A DNA stretch of 64,000 nt, taken from assembly GCA_048499455.1 (NCBI GenBank), contig JASNZV010000001.1, positions 1,054,001 to 1,118,000 of the forward strand, written 5' to 3'. Below are positions 35,648-44,191 of this stretch, piece by piece. The stretch's first letter is position 1. Every line of letters starts with the position of its first letter. The notes beneath the pieces are model-generated. The model saw only the letters and a program-made list of their open reading frames with translations. It was not told the origin of the DNA and did not search any database. The DNA is from CFX5 sp023384495 (lineage in GTDB: Bacteria > Chloroflexota > Anaerolineae > Caldilineales > Caldilineaceae). The translations under genes and the position numbers were made by a program.

Positions 35648-35782
35648 GCCACTCCCTTTCCCTGAAGTGCCTATCCGAATTGAAAATTCCTTGCCCATTC
35701 CAGTTAGTAAGACTTCTTGATCTCGTTGATCTCGGCCACAATCGCATTCGGATTGGTTGAAGGATAAACGCTTTTGAGGATC

Positions 35783-35810
35783 ATTATAAACCGATTCGAT
35801 GCAGATGCAA
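35783..35810 (-). promoter_or_regulatory. Sigma70-type promoter for the lipoprotein gene
   Basis: On the minus strand TTGCAT (35810-35805) and consensus TATAAT (35788-35783) are 16 bases apart. The expected transcript has a leader of about 130 bases before the start at 35647. Confidence 0.65.
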
Positions 35811-35811
35811 T

Positions 35812-35864
35812 ACCGCCAATGGGTTATTCGGCTACTCGACAGCAATTACCACCAATGGGGTATT
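35812..35864. promoter_or_regulatory. Pair of 17-bp direct repeats, candidate operator
   Basis: ACCGCCAATGGGTTATT (35812-35828) and ACCACCAATGGGGTATT (35848-35864) differ at two positions and start 36 bases apart. They sit between divergent promoters of the lipoprotein gene and the secreted repeat protein gene, next to the -35 element of the former, so they may bind a shared regulator. Confidence 0.5.
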
Positions 35865-35998
35865 GATCCCCGGCGTCAGATCTGCTACTTTTAATGGCGA
35901 ACAGACGTTGCGGGGTAGTCAACAGTACGCTAACCCGCACAAACACAGCACGCTTGTGTAAACAAACGTACGCAGTTTTCATGAAAGGATTAGGGACA

Positions 35999-37462
35999 AT
36001 GCGACGCGCAAAACTCGCAACACTTCTAGGGGGCCTAATGATGTTGGCCTCCACCAGCATGGTCTCGGCGCAGGCGTATGGCACGCCGTTCGCCACTTCG
36101 GTCACCTATCAGAATGTAGGCACGGCCGAGGCGCAGGTGCAGTTCAATTTTTACAATGAGAAGTCGGGCAGCCCCACAACAGTCAATCGGACGATTGCGG
36201 CGGGTGCTGGCTCCTCACTCTTTGTCGGCGGTCTGGGGCCTGGCGAAACGCTGCCCACAGGCTTCAAGGGTTCAGCCGTGCTCTCTTCCAACCAGCCGAT
36301 TGTGGCGACCCTGGTGCAGATCCCCCAGCCCACCGATGGCCCGGTGCGGAATCGCCCGCTCTCGAACGGTTTCCGTGAGGCCTCCTCGAATGTGCTGTTG
36401 GCCACCGTGTTGAAGAATCAGTTTAACTTCAACTCGATCTTCTCGATCCAGAACGCTGAGGCCACCAACGCGATCGACATTGAAGTGCGGCTTGTGCCTG
36501 TCTCTGGCCCGGCGATCACGATCTCCGAAACCAATATCCCTGCCGGTTCGGCCAAGTACTACGATATGGGCACCCTCTCCCAGGTTACTTCGGCCTCCTT
36601 CAACGGCTCGGCCACGGTGACCGCAGTGCGCACCGGCACGCAGACACCGGCCAACATTGTCGGTTCGGCGATTGAACAGCAGACCAATGGGGTCGGCACC
36701 TATGCGTTTGAGGGTGTCACCGGCGGCGCCAGCAAGATCTTCGTGGCGACGGCCCTTTGTGATGTCTTCGGCGGCAACCGCACGTCGTATGCCGTCCAGA
36801 ATGTGGACCCGACCAACAACGCCAACATTACCGTCAGCTATCAGGGTGTCAACAACCTGACGCAGGCGCCGGTTTCGGGCAGCGCTTCGGCGCAAAATCT
36901 GGCCCCGGGCGCCAAGCAGAGCTTTGTGGCCTGTGACGCCCAGGGTATTGGGGCTGAGTTCACCGGCGCCGCCACCATCGAGAGCAACACCCCCATCGTG
37001 GTCATCGCCAAAGTCTTTGGCACCACCCGTGGCACAGCCTGGTTGGGCGAGGCGCAGGGTAGCGCACGGTTGGCTCTGCCTTATGTCCGCTACTCGAGCA
37101 ACGAGAACTTCCTCAACAATAGCCGCCAGCGCACCTTTATTGCCATCCAGAACGTTGGCACAGCCGCGGTGACGGGCGCACGAGTTGAGTATCGCGACAA
37201 GGATGGTGGCCTGGTTGGCACCCACAACCTGCCCAGCATTGCGCCGGGCGCCAAGGTCAACACCAATGCCACCCTGGCGACCGGTGATAACGCCAAGCTG
37301 CTCGACTTTGGCAACCCTGAGGCCAACCCCGGTGGTGGCTTCGGTGGCGCCGCCATCGTGATCGGGCCGTCCGGCAGCCAGCTCATCGCCGTGGCCCGTG
37401 TCGAGTCATCCACAGCTGCCGGCCCGGTGGCTGAAGACTACAACGGCATCGCGATTCAGTAA
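35999..37462 (+). CDS. Secreted protein with four Ig-like repeats, family not recognised
   Basis: A 487-residue exported protein. The signal peptide is MRRAKLATLLGGLMMLASTS with a cleavage site after VSAQA. The mature part consists of four diverged units of about 80-100 residues (about 37-115, 150-226, 265-341, 382-471). Each starts with a YQNVGT or IQNVGT type strand, has an APGA turn and ends with SNxPIV, then hydrophobic VATLV or VIAKV. Asparagine, glycine, alanine and threonine are abundant, lysine is rare, and there is one short cysteine pair. Codon use is strongly biased to C-ending codons, hinting at high expression. It may be an abundant surface or matrix protein. ATG 35999 has AGGATTAGGG upstream; ATG 35981 is an alternative. 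Confidence 0.8.
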   Translation: MRRAKLATLLGGLMMLASTSMVSAQAYGTPFATSVTYQNVGTAEAQVQFNFYNEKSGSPTTVNRTIAAGAGSSLFVGGLGPGETLPTGFKGSAVLSSNQPIVATLVQIPQPTDGPVRNRPLSNGFREASSNVLLATVLKNQFNFNSIFSIQNAEATNAIDIEVRLVPVSGPAITISETNIPAGSAKYYDMGTLSQVTSASFNGSATVTAVRTGTQTPANIVGSAIEQQTNGVGTYAFEGVTGGASKIFVATALCDVFGGNRTSYAVQNVDPTNNANITVSYQGVNNLTQAPVSGSASAQNLAPGAKQSFVACDAQGIGAEFTGAATIESNTPIVVIAKVFGTTRGTAWLGEAQGSARLALPYVRYSSNENFLNNSRQRTFIAIQNVGTAAVTGARVEYRDKDGGLVGTHNLPSIAPGAKVNTNATLATGDNAKLLDFGNPEANPGGGFGGAAIVIGPSGSQLIAVARVESSTAAGPVAEDYNGIAIQ

Positions 37463-37501
37463 TAGAGCGCGTCGCGGCGCCTCATACCGAATCCTTCTGT
37501 T

Positions 37502-37548
37502 TACTTTGGGTATAGACTGCCGGTTCATTCGAGTACATACCCAAAGTA
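37502..37548. terminator. 12-bp hairpin downstream of the secreted protein gene
   Basis: TACTTTGGGTAT (37502-37513) pairs perfectly with ATACCCAAAGTA (37537-37548) over a 23-base loop, 40 bases after the stop. The lack of a T-run makes its role uncertain; it could protect the 3' end of an abundant RNA. Confidence 0.55.
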
Positions 37549-37590
37549 GACAAGCGGATTTCGTATCAGAATCTTTGACATGAAATGCAG

Positions 37591-37627
37591 ATGCTGTTGC
37601 TGGGAATTCTTTTTCCGGCAACAGCAT
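37591..37627. terminator. 13-bp hairpin ahead of the methyltransferase gene
   Basis: ATGCTGTTGCTGG (37591-37603) pairs with CCGGCAACAGCAT (37615-37627) with one G-T step; the loop contains TTCTTTTT. TGAAATGC and GCATTTCA can extend or compete with the stem. It ends seven bases before the next start, so it may influence that gene's translation as well as end upstream transcription. Confidence 0.55.
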
Positions 37628-37634
37628 TTCAATT

Positions 37635-38381
37635 ATGGCTCCCATGCAGACATTGATTGGTCGAGTCTATCGGCGGGCAGGCGCAACCCTTCGCCTGTTC
37701 CTTCTTTATTTTCAAGACCATCGCAGTTATCATCTTCTCTGTGCGGTTCGTCGCACCGGGCTGACCTTTCTTGGCCTGGCCGCCCGACTTGACCTCTATG
37801 ATGCAGTGCGGCGCATTGAGGCGCAAGGCGCGCCCGGCGTACTGATTGAGATGGGGACCGCATTGGGGGGCTCGGCGCTCGTGATCGCTGCCGCTAAGCA
37901 GCCGGCGCGCAAGCTACTGCTCTACGATGTCTTTGGGCTGATCCCCCCGCCCTCCGACCACGATGGCGCTGTCGCCCAACAGCGCTACGCCGAGATCAGT
38001 CGCGGCGCAGCGGCTGGGGTCGGTGGGACGCTTTACTACGGCTACCGAACTGATCTGTTGGATTCAGTCAAACAGAGCTTCACCGACTATGGTTTTGACC
38101 CTGTAGCGGATCAGATTGGGTTCGTCCAGGGGCTTTACGAGGAAACGCTGGTGGTGAATGAGCCGGTGGCCCTCGCCCACATCGATTGCGATTGGTATGA
38201 TTCGGTGATGACGTGCCTCCAGCGTATCGCGCCCCACCTGGCGCCTGGCGGTGTGCTGGTAATCGACGACTACTACCAGTGGCCGGGCTGCAAACAGGCC
38301 GTAGATGAGTACTTCGCCGGCAGAGAGAACGAGTTTCGATTTGTCAGCCGGGCGCGGCTCCACATTGTGCGTCGGCCATGA
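37635..38381 (+). CDS. TylF/MycF-family O-methyltransferase
   Basis: A 248-residue SAM-dependent methyltransferase. GVLIEMGTALGGSALVIAAA is the SAM-binding first strand and loop. HIDCDWYDSVMTCLQRIAPH has the metal-binding aspartates and VLVIDDYYQWPGC carries the DD pair, as in the macrocin/mycinamicin sugar O-methyltransferases. It probably methylates a sugar hydroxyl in a surface glycan, given its glycan-gene neighbours. It points rightward and converges with the GT4 gene, twelve bases from its stop. Confidence 0.84.
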   Translation: MAPMQTLIGRVYRRAGATLRLFLLYFQDHRSYHLLCAVRRTGLTFLGLAARLDLYDAVRRIEAQGAPGVLIEMGTALGGSALVIAAAKQPARKLLLYDVFGLIPPPSDHDGAVAQQRYAEISRGAAAGVGGTLYYGYRTDLLDSVKQSFTDYGFDPVADQIGFVQGLYEETLVVNEPVALAHIDCDWYDSVMTCLQRIAPHLAPGGVLVIDDYYQWPGCKQAVDEYFAGRENEFRFVSRARLHIVRRP

Positions 38382-38392
38382 AAGCCGCCAGT

Positions 38393-39568
38393 TCAGCCCA
38401 GCAACCGCTCGTAGAAGGCGCTCTGTTGCTCCGCCACAGCCTGAATCGAGAAGTTCGCCCGCGCGGCGGCATAGGCCCGGCCTGCCAGTTGTTGCGCCCA
38501 ATCGCGATCCCCAAGCAGCCGCACAATCCCTTGCGCCAGGGCCTGCGCATCACCGGGCGGCGTGAGCACGCCGCTTTCGCCGTCCACCACCAGTTCTGTG
38601 TTGCCCGCCACGCGGGTGGCGACCACCGGAACCCTCGCCGCGATGCTCTCCAGCACCACCGTCGGCAATCCCTCCCACAGCGACGACGAGACAAAACAGT
38701 CCATCACTGCATAGAGTTCTTCAACATCCTGCCGTGAGCCGGTGAAGAGCACACGCTCGGCAATGCCCAAGGCTTGCGCTTGCGCACGGAGCGGCTCCGC
38801 CAGCCGGCCATCACCGATCACCAGGAAGTGGGCGTTGGGAATGGCGCGCAGCACCAGTGGGGCGGCGTTAAGGAGCACGTGATAGCCCTTTTGCGGCGCC
38901 AACCGCCCCACGCTCCCAATCACAACGGCTTCTGCCGGCAGACCCAGGCTGGCCCGTTTTGTGGTTCGATCCACCAGGCCACCTTCGAAACGCGCAAAGT
39001 TGAGCGCATTGGCCATGCGGCTACTGCGCCGGCCCAGCAACCGCGCCAGCGGTCGAGCATCCAGATTTGTTAAGGCCTGCCGGGCTACTGCCAGTTCAGC
39101 GTCAAAGGCGAAGGGATAGAGCAGATTGGGAAACAATTTGCCAAACAGAGGTCGTTTGGCCCATTCTACCTCGTTGTGAACCGTGCGCACCACCGCCCGC
39201 GCCGACAAGTGACGCCGCAAGGCCAGCGCCGCCAGGTCGGTGAACTCGCCGTGGCTGTGGATGATCGCCACCGGGCCGGGGGCATGCCGCCAAAGACCGC
39301 GCAGCGCGGCCACGCAACTGCCATAGGGCGACGCTTCGGCCCAGTCGGCGGCAATGAACGCGTCGATGCCTTCATCGTGCAATCGCGCCAGCCAGCGCCG
39401 GTCGAATTCGGTGTGATAATCCCACAGCGCGCCCACGATGGGCCTGATGCGCTGCCGATCCAACGCCCGGCTCAATTCGACCACGAAGCGCGCCACGCCA
39501 CCCAGTGGCCCTTCAATGGCAAAGCTGGCCACCAGGATCAGAACGCGCAGCGGTGCTCGTTGGCTCAT
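38393..39568 (-). CDS. GT4-family glycosyltransferase
   Basis: A 391-residue GT-B glycosyltransferase. The N-terminal half starts LRVLILVASFAIEGPLGGVA with the glycine-rich acceptor loop. The C-terminal half has VIGSVGRLAPQKGYHVLL, HFLVIGDGRLAEPL and VSSSLWEGLPTVVLESIAAR, the nucleotide-sugar-binding E-x7-E region. It is expected to transfer a sugar to a lipid-linked glycan at the inner membrane. ATG 39568 is used because it overlaps the previous stop by four bases; an upstream in-frame codon at 39682 lies inside that gene. Confidence 0.9.
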   Translation of the reverse strand: MSQRAPLRVLILVASFAIEGPLGGVARFVVELSRALDRQRIRPIVGALWDYHTEFDRRWLARLHDEGIDAFIAADWAEASPYGSCVAALRGLWRHAPGPVAIIHSHGEFTDLAALALRRHLSARAVVRTVHNEVEWAKRPLFGKLFPNLLYPFAFDAELAVARQALTNLDARPLARLLGRRSSRMANALNFARFEGGLVDRTTKRASLGLPAEAVVIGSVGRLAPQKGYHVLLNAAPLVLRAIPNAHFLVIGDGRLAEPLRAQAQALGIAERVLFTGSRQDVEELYAVMDCFVSSSLWEGLPTVVLESIAARVPVVATRVAGNTELVVDGESGVLTPPGDAQALAQGIVRLLGDRDWAQQLAGRAYAAARANFSIQAVAEQQSAFYERLLG

Positions 39569-40878
39569 GGGTGCGCCCTCCGCCCGCCGATCTCCACTCG
39601 GTGCAGGGCCTGGCTGGCTTCCGCCTGCAAGGAGGCAACGTTTGCCTTGATTTGGCGGCGTAGTTGTGTGCGCTCTTCCCACAATTGTTGAATCTTGGTG
39701 ATAAGCTGCGCATCATCCACCGCTTCAATACGGATCGCCCATTCACCAAGACCCAACATGCGCAACACGCCGAAGGTCTTGTCCTGATAGGCGATGGCCA
39801 GCACGGGCACATGCTCAGTCAGCGCAAAGATATTGGAATGCAGCCGGCTGCCCAAAAATAGATCCATCCGCCCATAGGCGGCCTTGAGTGTGGCCGCGCG
39901 AACTTCCTCGTCGACGACGATGATGCGACCGGCCAGATGGGGCGCATCCAGCAGCGCCCGCACCCGGCGCGCCGGCACACGGTCGTCATCGGCGCGATTC
40001 GGGCCGCAGACCTGTGCAAAGAGGAGCGCTGTTCCGCCGCGCGTTTCGACAAAGTGGCGGATTGCCGCCGCCACCGCGGCCTCGTAGCGAGCCTGCCCCT
40101 TGAAGCGGGGGTGTTGCGCGCTCCAGTCGATCAGCGTTACGCCCAACAGCGGGCGGGCACGCGCGGGGTCGACGCCATACTTTGCCAGCAATCCATCACC
40201 CGGCGCCGGGTCGTCAATCGTATACAAAAAGGCAATGTCGGGCGTCAGGTGATAGCGCGCCGGGGGAACTTTCATACGCGCCATCAATTCCACCGAGGTG
40301 GCGTCGCGCAAGAGCACCACTTGCGCCCGCATCAGCATCCAGCGGACGAGCAGCCGTTCCCAGCGCCGCCAGAGCGGGCCTATCGTCTGTGGCAACAGAA
40401 CCAGCGGCTTGCCGGCCAACCAGGCATAGAACAAGGCAAAGAGCGGCCCCAGCAGCGGCAGCCCCGCGGCGTGGCCACGGCTGTAAAGGTAGTTGCCGGC
40501 GCAGCTTGCCACCAAGTCGGCCTCAAGATACGAACGTACAATCGGGCGCTGCGCCGCCGGCGCGATCCAATCTGCCCGCAGCCACAGCAGCCGATAAAGC
40601 AGCGCCGCCACCAGACTCATGGCTAACGACCACAACAACGTGAGCCGCCGCCACCCGCCCCGCTTCGATGTCGCCGGGCGCTTGAACCAGGCGAAGAACG
40701 AATCCACCACCTGCTCGTCGCCCGCGTTTGCGCGCCGGGCGTAGCTGGCCGGGTCGTTCATCGCCAGCGTGATGGCGCAGCCAGGGAAGGTCGTGCGCAA
40801 CTGTTGCAGCGCAACTTCGAGCAAGACATGGTCGCCTGCGTTACGCGAGGAGTGCAAATTGATGAGCAGTATTTTCAT
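39565..40878 (-). CDS. Polysaccharide pyruvyltransferase family protein
   Basis: A 437-residue protein of the CsaB/WcaK-type family. It opens MKILLINLHSSRNAGDHVLL and has LVLLPQTIGPLWRRWERLL and the late AAYGRMDLFLGSRLHSNIFA, the family hallmark. Members transfer pyruvate to, or otherwise modify, surface polysaccharides; in some bacteria the product anchors S-layer proteins. The start at 40878 is chosen on sequence similarity; ATG 40890 is equally close to no clear ribosome site. It overlaps the GT4 start and follows the flippase gene by 24 bases. Confidence 0.85.
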   Translation of the reverse strand: MKILLINLHSSRNAGDHVLLEVALQQLRTTFPGCAITLAMNDPASYARRANAGDEQVVDSFFAWFKRPATSKRGGWRRLTLLWSLAMSLVAALLYRLLWLRADWIAPAAQRPIVRSYLEADLVASCAGNYLYSRGHAAGLPLLGPLFALFYAWLAGKPLVLLPQTIGPLWRRWERLLVRWMLMRAQVVLLRDATSVELMARMKVPPARYHLTPDIAFLYTIDDPAPGDGLLAKYGVDPARARPLLGVTLIDWSAQHPRFKGQARYEAAVAAAIRHFVETRGGTALLFAQVCGPNRADDDRVPARRVRALLDAPHLAGRIIVVDEEVRAATLKAAYGRMDLFLGSRLHSNIFALTEHVPVLAIAYQDKTFGVLRMLGLGEWAIRIEAVDDAQLITKIQQLWEERTQLRRQIKANVASLQAEASQALHRVEIGGRRAHP

Positions 40879-40902
40879 AGACAATTTCATGTGGCGGCAA
40901 TT

Positions 40903-42153
40903 TTATGTGGCGACGGTGGAAGGATTTCGTCGCCATGCCCAAACCAACGCCGCATAACCCGCCACCAATACCCACTCGGTGAAGACATAGACGCCGGCCA
41001 CACCCATCAACCCCCACCGTGGGATGACCCACACGTTGAGCGCGATGTTGAGCAGCGCCACGCCGGCCTGAATGGCAACACGTTGGCCCTGCAAGCCGAC
41101 GGCGACCACCGAAGTCGCCAGCGTCATGGAGACAAAGCGCGCAGCCAAGACGCCACCGAGCAATGCCAACACACGGCCTGTGTCGGTAAAAGCCGGCCCA
41201 AACAAGAGATAGACCAGCGGCTGGGCAATCAGCGCCACCGCGGCGCCAAAGAGCAGCCCCAGCCCTGTGCTGGCAAACCGAAAGCGATTGGCGAGCATCT
41301 CGGCGCGGGCTCCGTCGCTGGTATAGGCCTGGCTGAGCAGTGGCAGCATCACATAATAGACCGCAGTTGGGATCAGCGCGAGCGCGTTCACCAGCGACAC
41401 CGCGGGCGAATAGAGGCCCGCGGCTTGTTCACCCAGCCAGTAGGCCACCAACGCAATGTCCGCCCGACCATAGACCATGGCCAGCCCAGCCGACAAGCCG
41501 AAGGGTACGGTCTCGCGCAGGATGGGTCGGAGCGTTTCTGGGCGCCACTGCCACCCAAAAGTCCGCAACTGCCAGACGACGGCCACCGCTGCGTGCAGAC
41601 CAGTCACCATAGCAATCGCCACGGCATAGACCATCACCGCACGGACGCCCAGCGCGATCAGCAACAGGGTCAGGCCGACCGAGGCTGCCTGCGCCACGGT
41701 GATGAATTTAAGCAGCGTCTGGTTCTGTAGCGCGGCCTTGAAGGTGCTCCAGACGATGTTGGCGATTTCTTCAAACCAGACGGCCAGGGCCGTGACCATC
41801 AATAGATCGGGCGGATAGGCGGCAGGGTCGAGCCAGGGCGCCAATACGATGATGCCGCCCAGCCAGAGTAGGCCCAACCCGGCGCGCAACGCCAGGCATG
41901 TTGTCGCCTGTTGCGCCAGGCGCGCATAGTCGCCGGTGCGGAAACCATTGCGCAGCAGCCAGATGTCGAGCCCCAGCCCAAACCCGATTGAGAGGATCTT
42001 GGTGAGGGCAAGGCAGGCGGCGAATTGGCCGAATGCAGCTGGACCCACCTGGCGGGCAATCAAGATCAGCGCCGCCGCCTGCAAAAACCGCTCCAGCACA
42101 GTTGCGGAGAGCTGCGCCGTCAGCTTCTGCGCCAGCCGTCCTCCATGCGCCAT
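40903..42153 (-). CDS. Polysaccharide flippase (Wzx/PST type)
   Basis: A 416-residue membrane protein with about twelve helices that should flip undecaprenyl-linked oligosaccharides across the inner membrane. The N-terminal region LERFLQAAALILIARQVGPA, FGQFAACLALTKIL and the mid-protein LAMVYGRADIALVAYWLGEQ, AAGLYSPAVSLVNALALIPT follow the polysaccharide-exporter pattern. GAGGTG precedes the ATG. It sits 16 bases after the GT2 gene and before the pyruvyltransferase gene, in one leftward transcript. Confidence 0.88.
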   Translation of the reverse strand: MAHGGRLAQKLTAQLSATVLERFLQAAALILIARQVGPAAFGQFAACLALTKILSIGFGLGLDIWLLRNGFRTGDYARLAQQATTCLALRAGLGLLWLGGIIVLAPWLDPAAYPPDLLMVTALAVWFEEIANIVWSTFKAALQNQTLLKFITVAQAASVGLTLLLIALGVRAVMVYAVAIAMVTGLHAAVAVVWQLRTFGWQWRPETLRPILRETVPFGLSAGLAMVYGRADIALVAYWLGEQAAGLYSPAVSLVNALALIPTAVYYVMLPLLSQAYTSDGARAEMLANRFRFASTGLGLLFGAAVALIAQPLVYLLFGPAFTDTGRVLALLGGVLAARFVSMTLATSVVAVGLQGQRVAIQAGVALLNIALNVWVIPRWGLMGVAGVYVFTEWVLVAGYAALVWAWRRNPSTVAT

Positions 42154-42169
42154 TAGGGGATCACCTCGG

Positions 42170-43189
42170 TCAATCGGGCTGGCCCGGGCGGCGCTTGCCT
42201 TCCACCTTGCGCAGCCGGTAGAGGATCTCTTCGAGTATCTTGCGGTTGAAGCCGATCAGGTCCGCCACCACGCCGATGAGCACCACCTGAAAACCCACAA
42301 TGAGCAGGATCGCGGCCAGGATCAAGGATTGGATGTGCCCACTCCCGCTGCCCATGAGAAAGAAATAGAGGAAGCGCGCGCCCAGCGCCACCCCGCCGGC
42401 GATGGCGATCAACCCCAGCATGAGAAATACGCGCAGCGGGCGATAGAGCGTATACGCCCGCAGGATCGTGACGCCGGAATGCGAGAGATAGTGGGGGATG
42501 CTGCGCATGAGGCGAGACGGCCGCGTGGGCGCGTTGGTGCGCACTGGCACATGCGCCACGGCCAAATGCCGGGCGCCGGCCTGGATCAGCGTCTCCAGCG
42601 TGTACGAATAGTCGCTGAGCACCAACGTGCGCAACGCCGCCTCGCGTGTATAGGCGCGGAACCCACTGGTGGCGTCGGGCACATTCATGGCGGCGGCCTG
42701 TGAGATCACCCAACTGCCCAACCGCTGCAACTGCCGTTTGAGCCACGAAAATTCGGGCACAGTCGCCACATCACGGTCGCCCACCACCAGCTCGGCCCTG
42801 CCCTGCAAAATCGGCTCGATCAACTGCTGAATGTCGGCCCCGCTGTATTGGTTGTCGGCATCGGTGTTGACAATAATGTCCGCCTGGCGTAGGATGCTGG
42901 CCTCGAGCCCGGCGGCAAAGGCCTGCGCCAGCCCCATGTTGTGGGGCAGCCGGACCACATGATGCACCCCCAACGCCTCGGCTACAGCTGCCGTATTATC
43001 TTTGCTGCCGTCGTCAATGACCAGGTATTCGATGCAATCGACCCCTGGCAGCGACCGCGGCAGATCCGCTACCGTCTGTGGCAGGGTGGCGGCCTCGTTG
43101 TAACAGGGGATCTGGATGATCAGCTTACGCAAGAGATTCGCTCTGGTTGGTGGTGCGTTGAATGGGTGAATGGCCGGGTGCGTGATCAC
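42170..43189 (-). CDS. GT2-family glycosyltransferase with C-terminal membrane helices
   Basis: A 339-residue GT-A enzyme. LIIQIPCYNEAATLPQTVAD and YLVIDDGSKDNTAAVAEALG are the nucleotide-sugar-binding strands, IIVNTDADNQYSG is the metal-binding DXD region, and ATSGFRAYTREAALR matches the acceptor-side helix. Two C-terminal membrane segments (VFLMLGLIAIAGGVALGARF, LIVGFQVVLIGVVADLIGF) resemble polyprenyl-phosphate glycosyltransferases, so it may load a sugar on a lipid carrier. The GTG start overlaps the preceding stop (GTGA), suggesting coupled translation. Confidence 0.9.
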   Translation of the reverse strand: MITHPAIHPFNAPPTRANLLRKLIIQIPCYNEAATLPQTVADLPRSLPGVDCIEYLVIDDGSKDNTAAVAEALGVHHVVRLPHNMGLAQAFAAGLEASILRQADIIVNTDADNQYSGADIQQLIEPILQGRAELVVGDRDVATVPEFSWLKRQLQRLGSWVISQAAAMNVPDATSGFRAYTREAALRTLVLSDYSYTLETLIQAGARHLAVAHVPVRTNAPTRPSRLMRSIPHYLSHSGVTILRAYTLYRPLRVFLMLGLIAIAGGVALGARFLYFFLMGSGSGHIQSLILAAILLIVGFQVVLIGVVADLIGFNRKILEEILYRLRKVEGKRRPGQPD

Positions 43190-44178
43190 CGTTTCTCTTT
43201 GTCGCCCGGGCCACCTCGCCGCCCCATGAGGCCGCCAAAGAACATCTGTTGGAACATGCCGCGCGCTTCCACCCGTTCGGGCTTGGGCGCATCATCCCAC
43301 TGCTTGAGGATCACCTGGCCCTCCCAGCGCAACCGCTCGGTGACCACCTCGTCTAGCTGCGCGTATAGTGGGTGTTGCCCATCGGCAGGCGGTTCGGCGG
43401 CGAGCAAGGTCTGCCACTCTTCCACCATGTCGCGCAGCTGCGCCAGCCGCACGAGCAAGTTGGCCCGATTGCCTTGCCAGGCGTCGAACAACTGTTGCGC
43501 GCTGTCGCCCAGCTCGGTGCTCTGCGCAAACTGGCGACCAGCCAGCCGCTTGCCCTCGCGCCACGCCGGTGATGAGGCATTGAGTTGCACCAGCATGGCG
43601 GCCATCAGTTGCGGCAACTGCTCCACCCCGGCCATGAGACCGTCATGCTCGTGGGCGTCGACAAAAAAGGGCTTGGCGCCAATCCGCTCGACCAGGTCGC
43701 TCGCCAGTTGCATGGCTTTGGGCTCCGTCTCAACGCCGGCAGTCAGACAAAAGGTAACATCATCAAAGAGATCGGCGCGCGCGGTCAGCGCGCCGCCAAT
43801 CCCCGTGAGGATGGGGTGGCCGGCAACGACGTGCGCCTGTGGGGGCAGTTGGGCCGCGGCCAGTTCGAGCGCCGGTTGGAGCACATCCACGGCCAGAAAG
43901 AGGAGCGTTTCGGGTTGCAGGTCGGGGCCAATGTGGGCTAACAGGTCGCGCAGTTCGGTCAGCGGTACGGCCAACACGATCATGTCGGCGCGGTCGCACG
44001 CACTGTGCAGGTTCCATTCGGTGCGCTGGACGGCCCCCTGCCGGCGCGCGCCTTGCGCCACTTCCAGATCACGGTCGTGCCCGACAATCTCAAAATTGCC
44101 CGGCTGGCGCTGCAAGGCAAGGCCAATGCTGGCCCCCACCACATTGAGTCCGATAATGGCGATCACAGGTTTGGACAT
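43186..44178 (-). CDS. Prephenate-dehydrogenase-like NAD(P)-binding protein
   Basis: A 330-residue protein resembling TyrA: SKPVIAIIGLNVVGASIGLA starts a Rossmann fold, MIVLAVPLTELRDLLAHI follows, and VVAGHPILTGIGG is in the position of the catalytic HP motif. The dinucleotide loop reads GLNVVG where TyrA usually has GxGxxG, so cofactor affinity or function may differ. The last 100 residues are helical and unlike TyrA's ACT region. It begins after AAGGAG. Its position inside a glycan operon, rather than with aromatic genes, makes the tyrosine-synthesis role doubtful. Confidence 0.72.
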   Translation of the reverse strand: MSKPVIAIIGLNVVGASIGLALQRQPGNFEIVGHDRDLEVAQGARRQGAVQRTEWNLHSACDRADMIVLAVPLTELRDLLAHIGPDLQPETLLFLAVDVLQPALELAAAQLPPQAHVVAGHPILTGIGGALTARADLFDDVTFCLTAGVETEPKAMQLASDLVERIGAKPFFVDAHEHDGLMAGVEQLPQLMAAMLVQLNASSPAWREGKRLAGRQFAQSTELGDSAQQLFDAWQGNRANLLVRLAQLRDMVEEWQTLLAAEPPADGQHPLYAQLDEVVTERLRWEGQVILKQWDDAPKPERVEARGMFQQMFFGGLMGRRGGPGDKEKR

Positions 44179-44191
44179 GACAACTCCTTCA

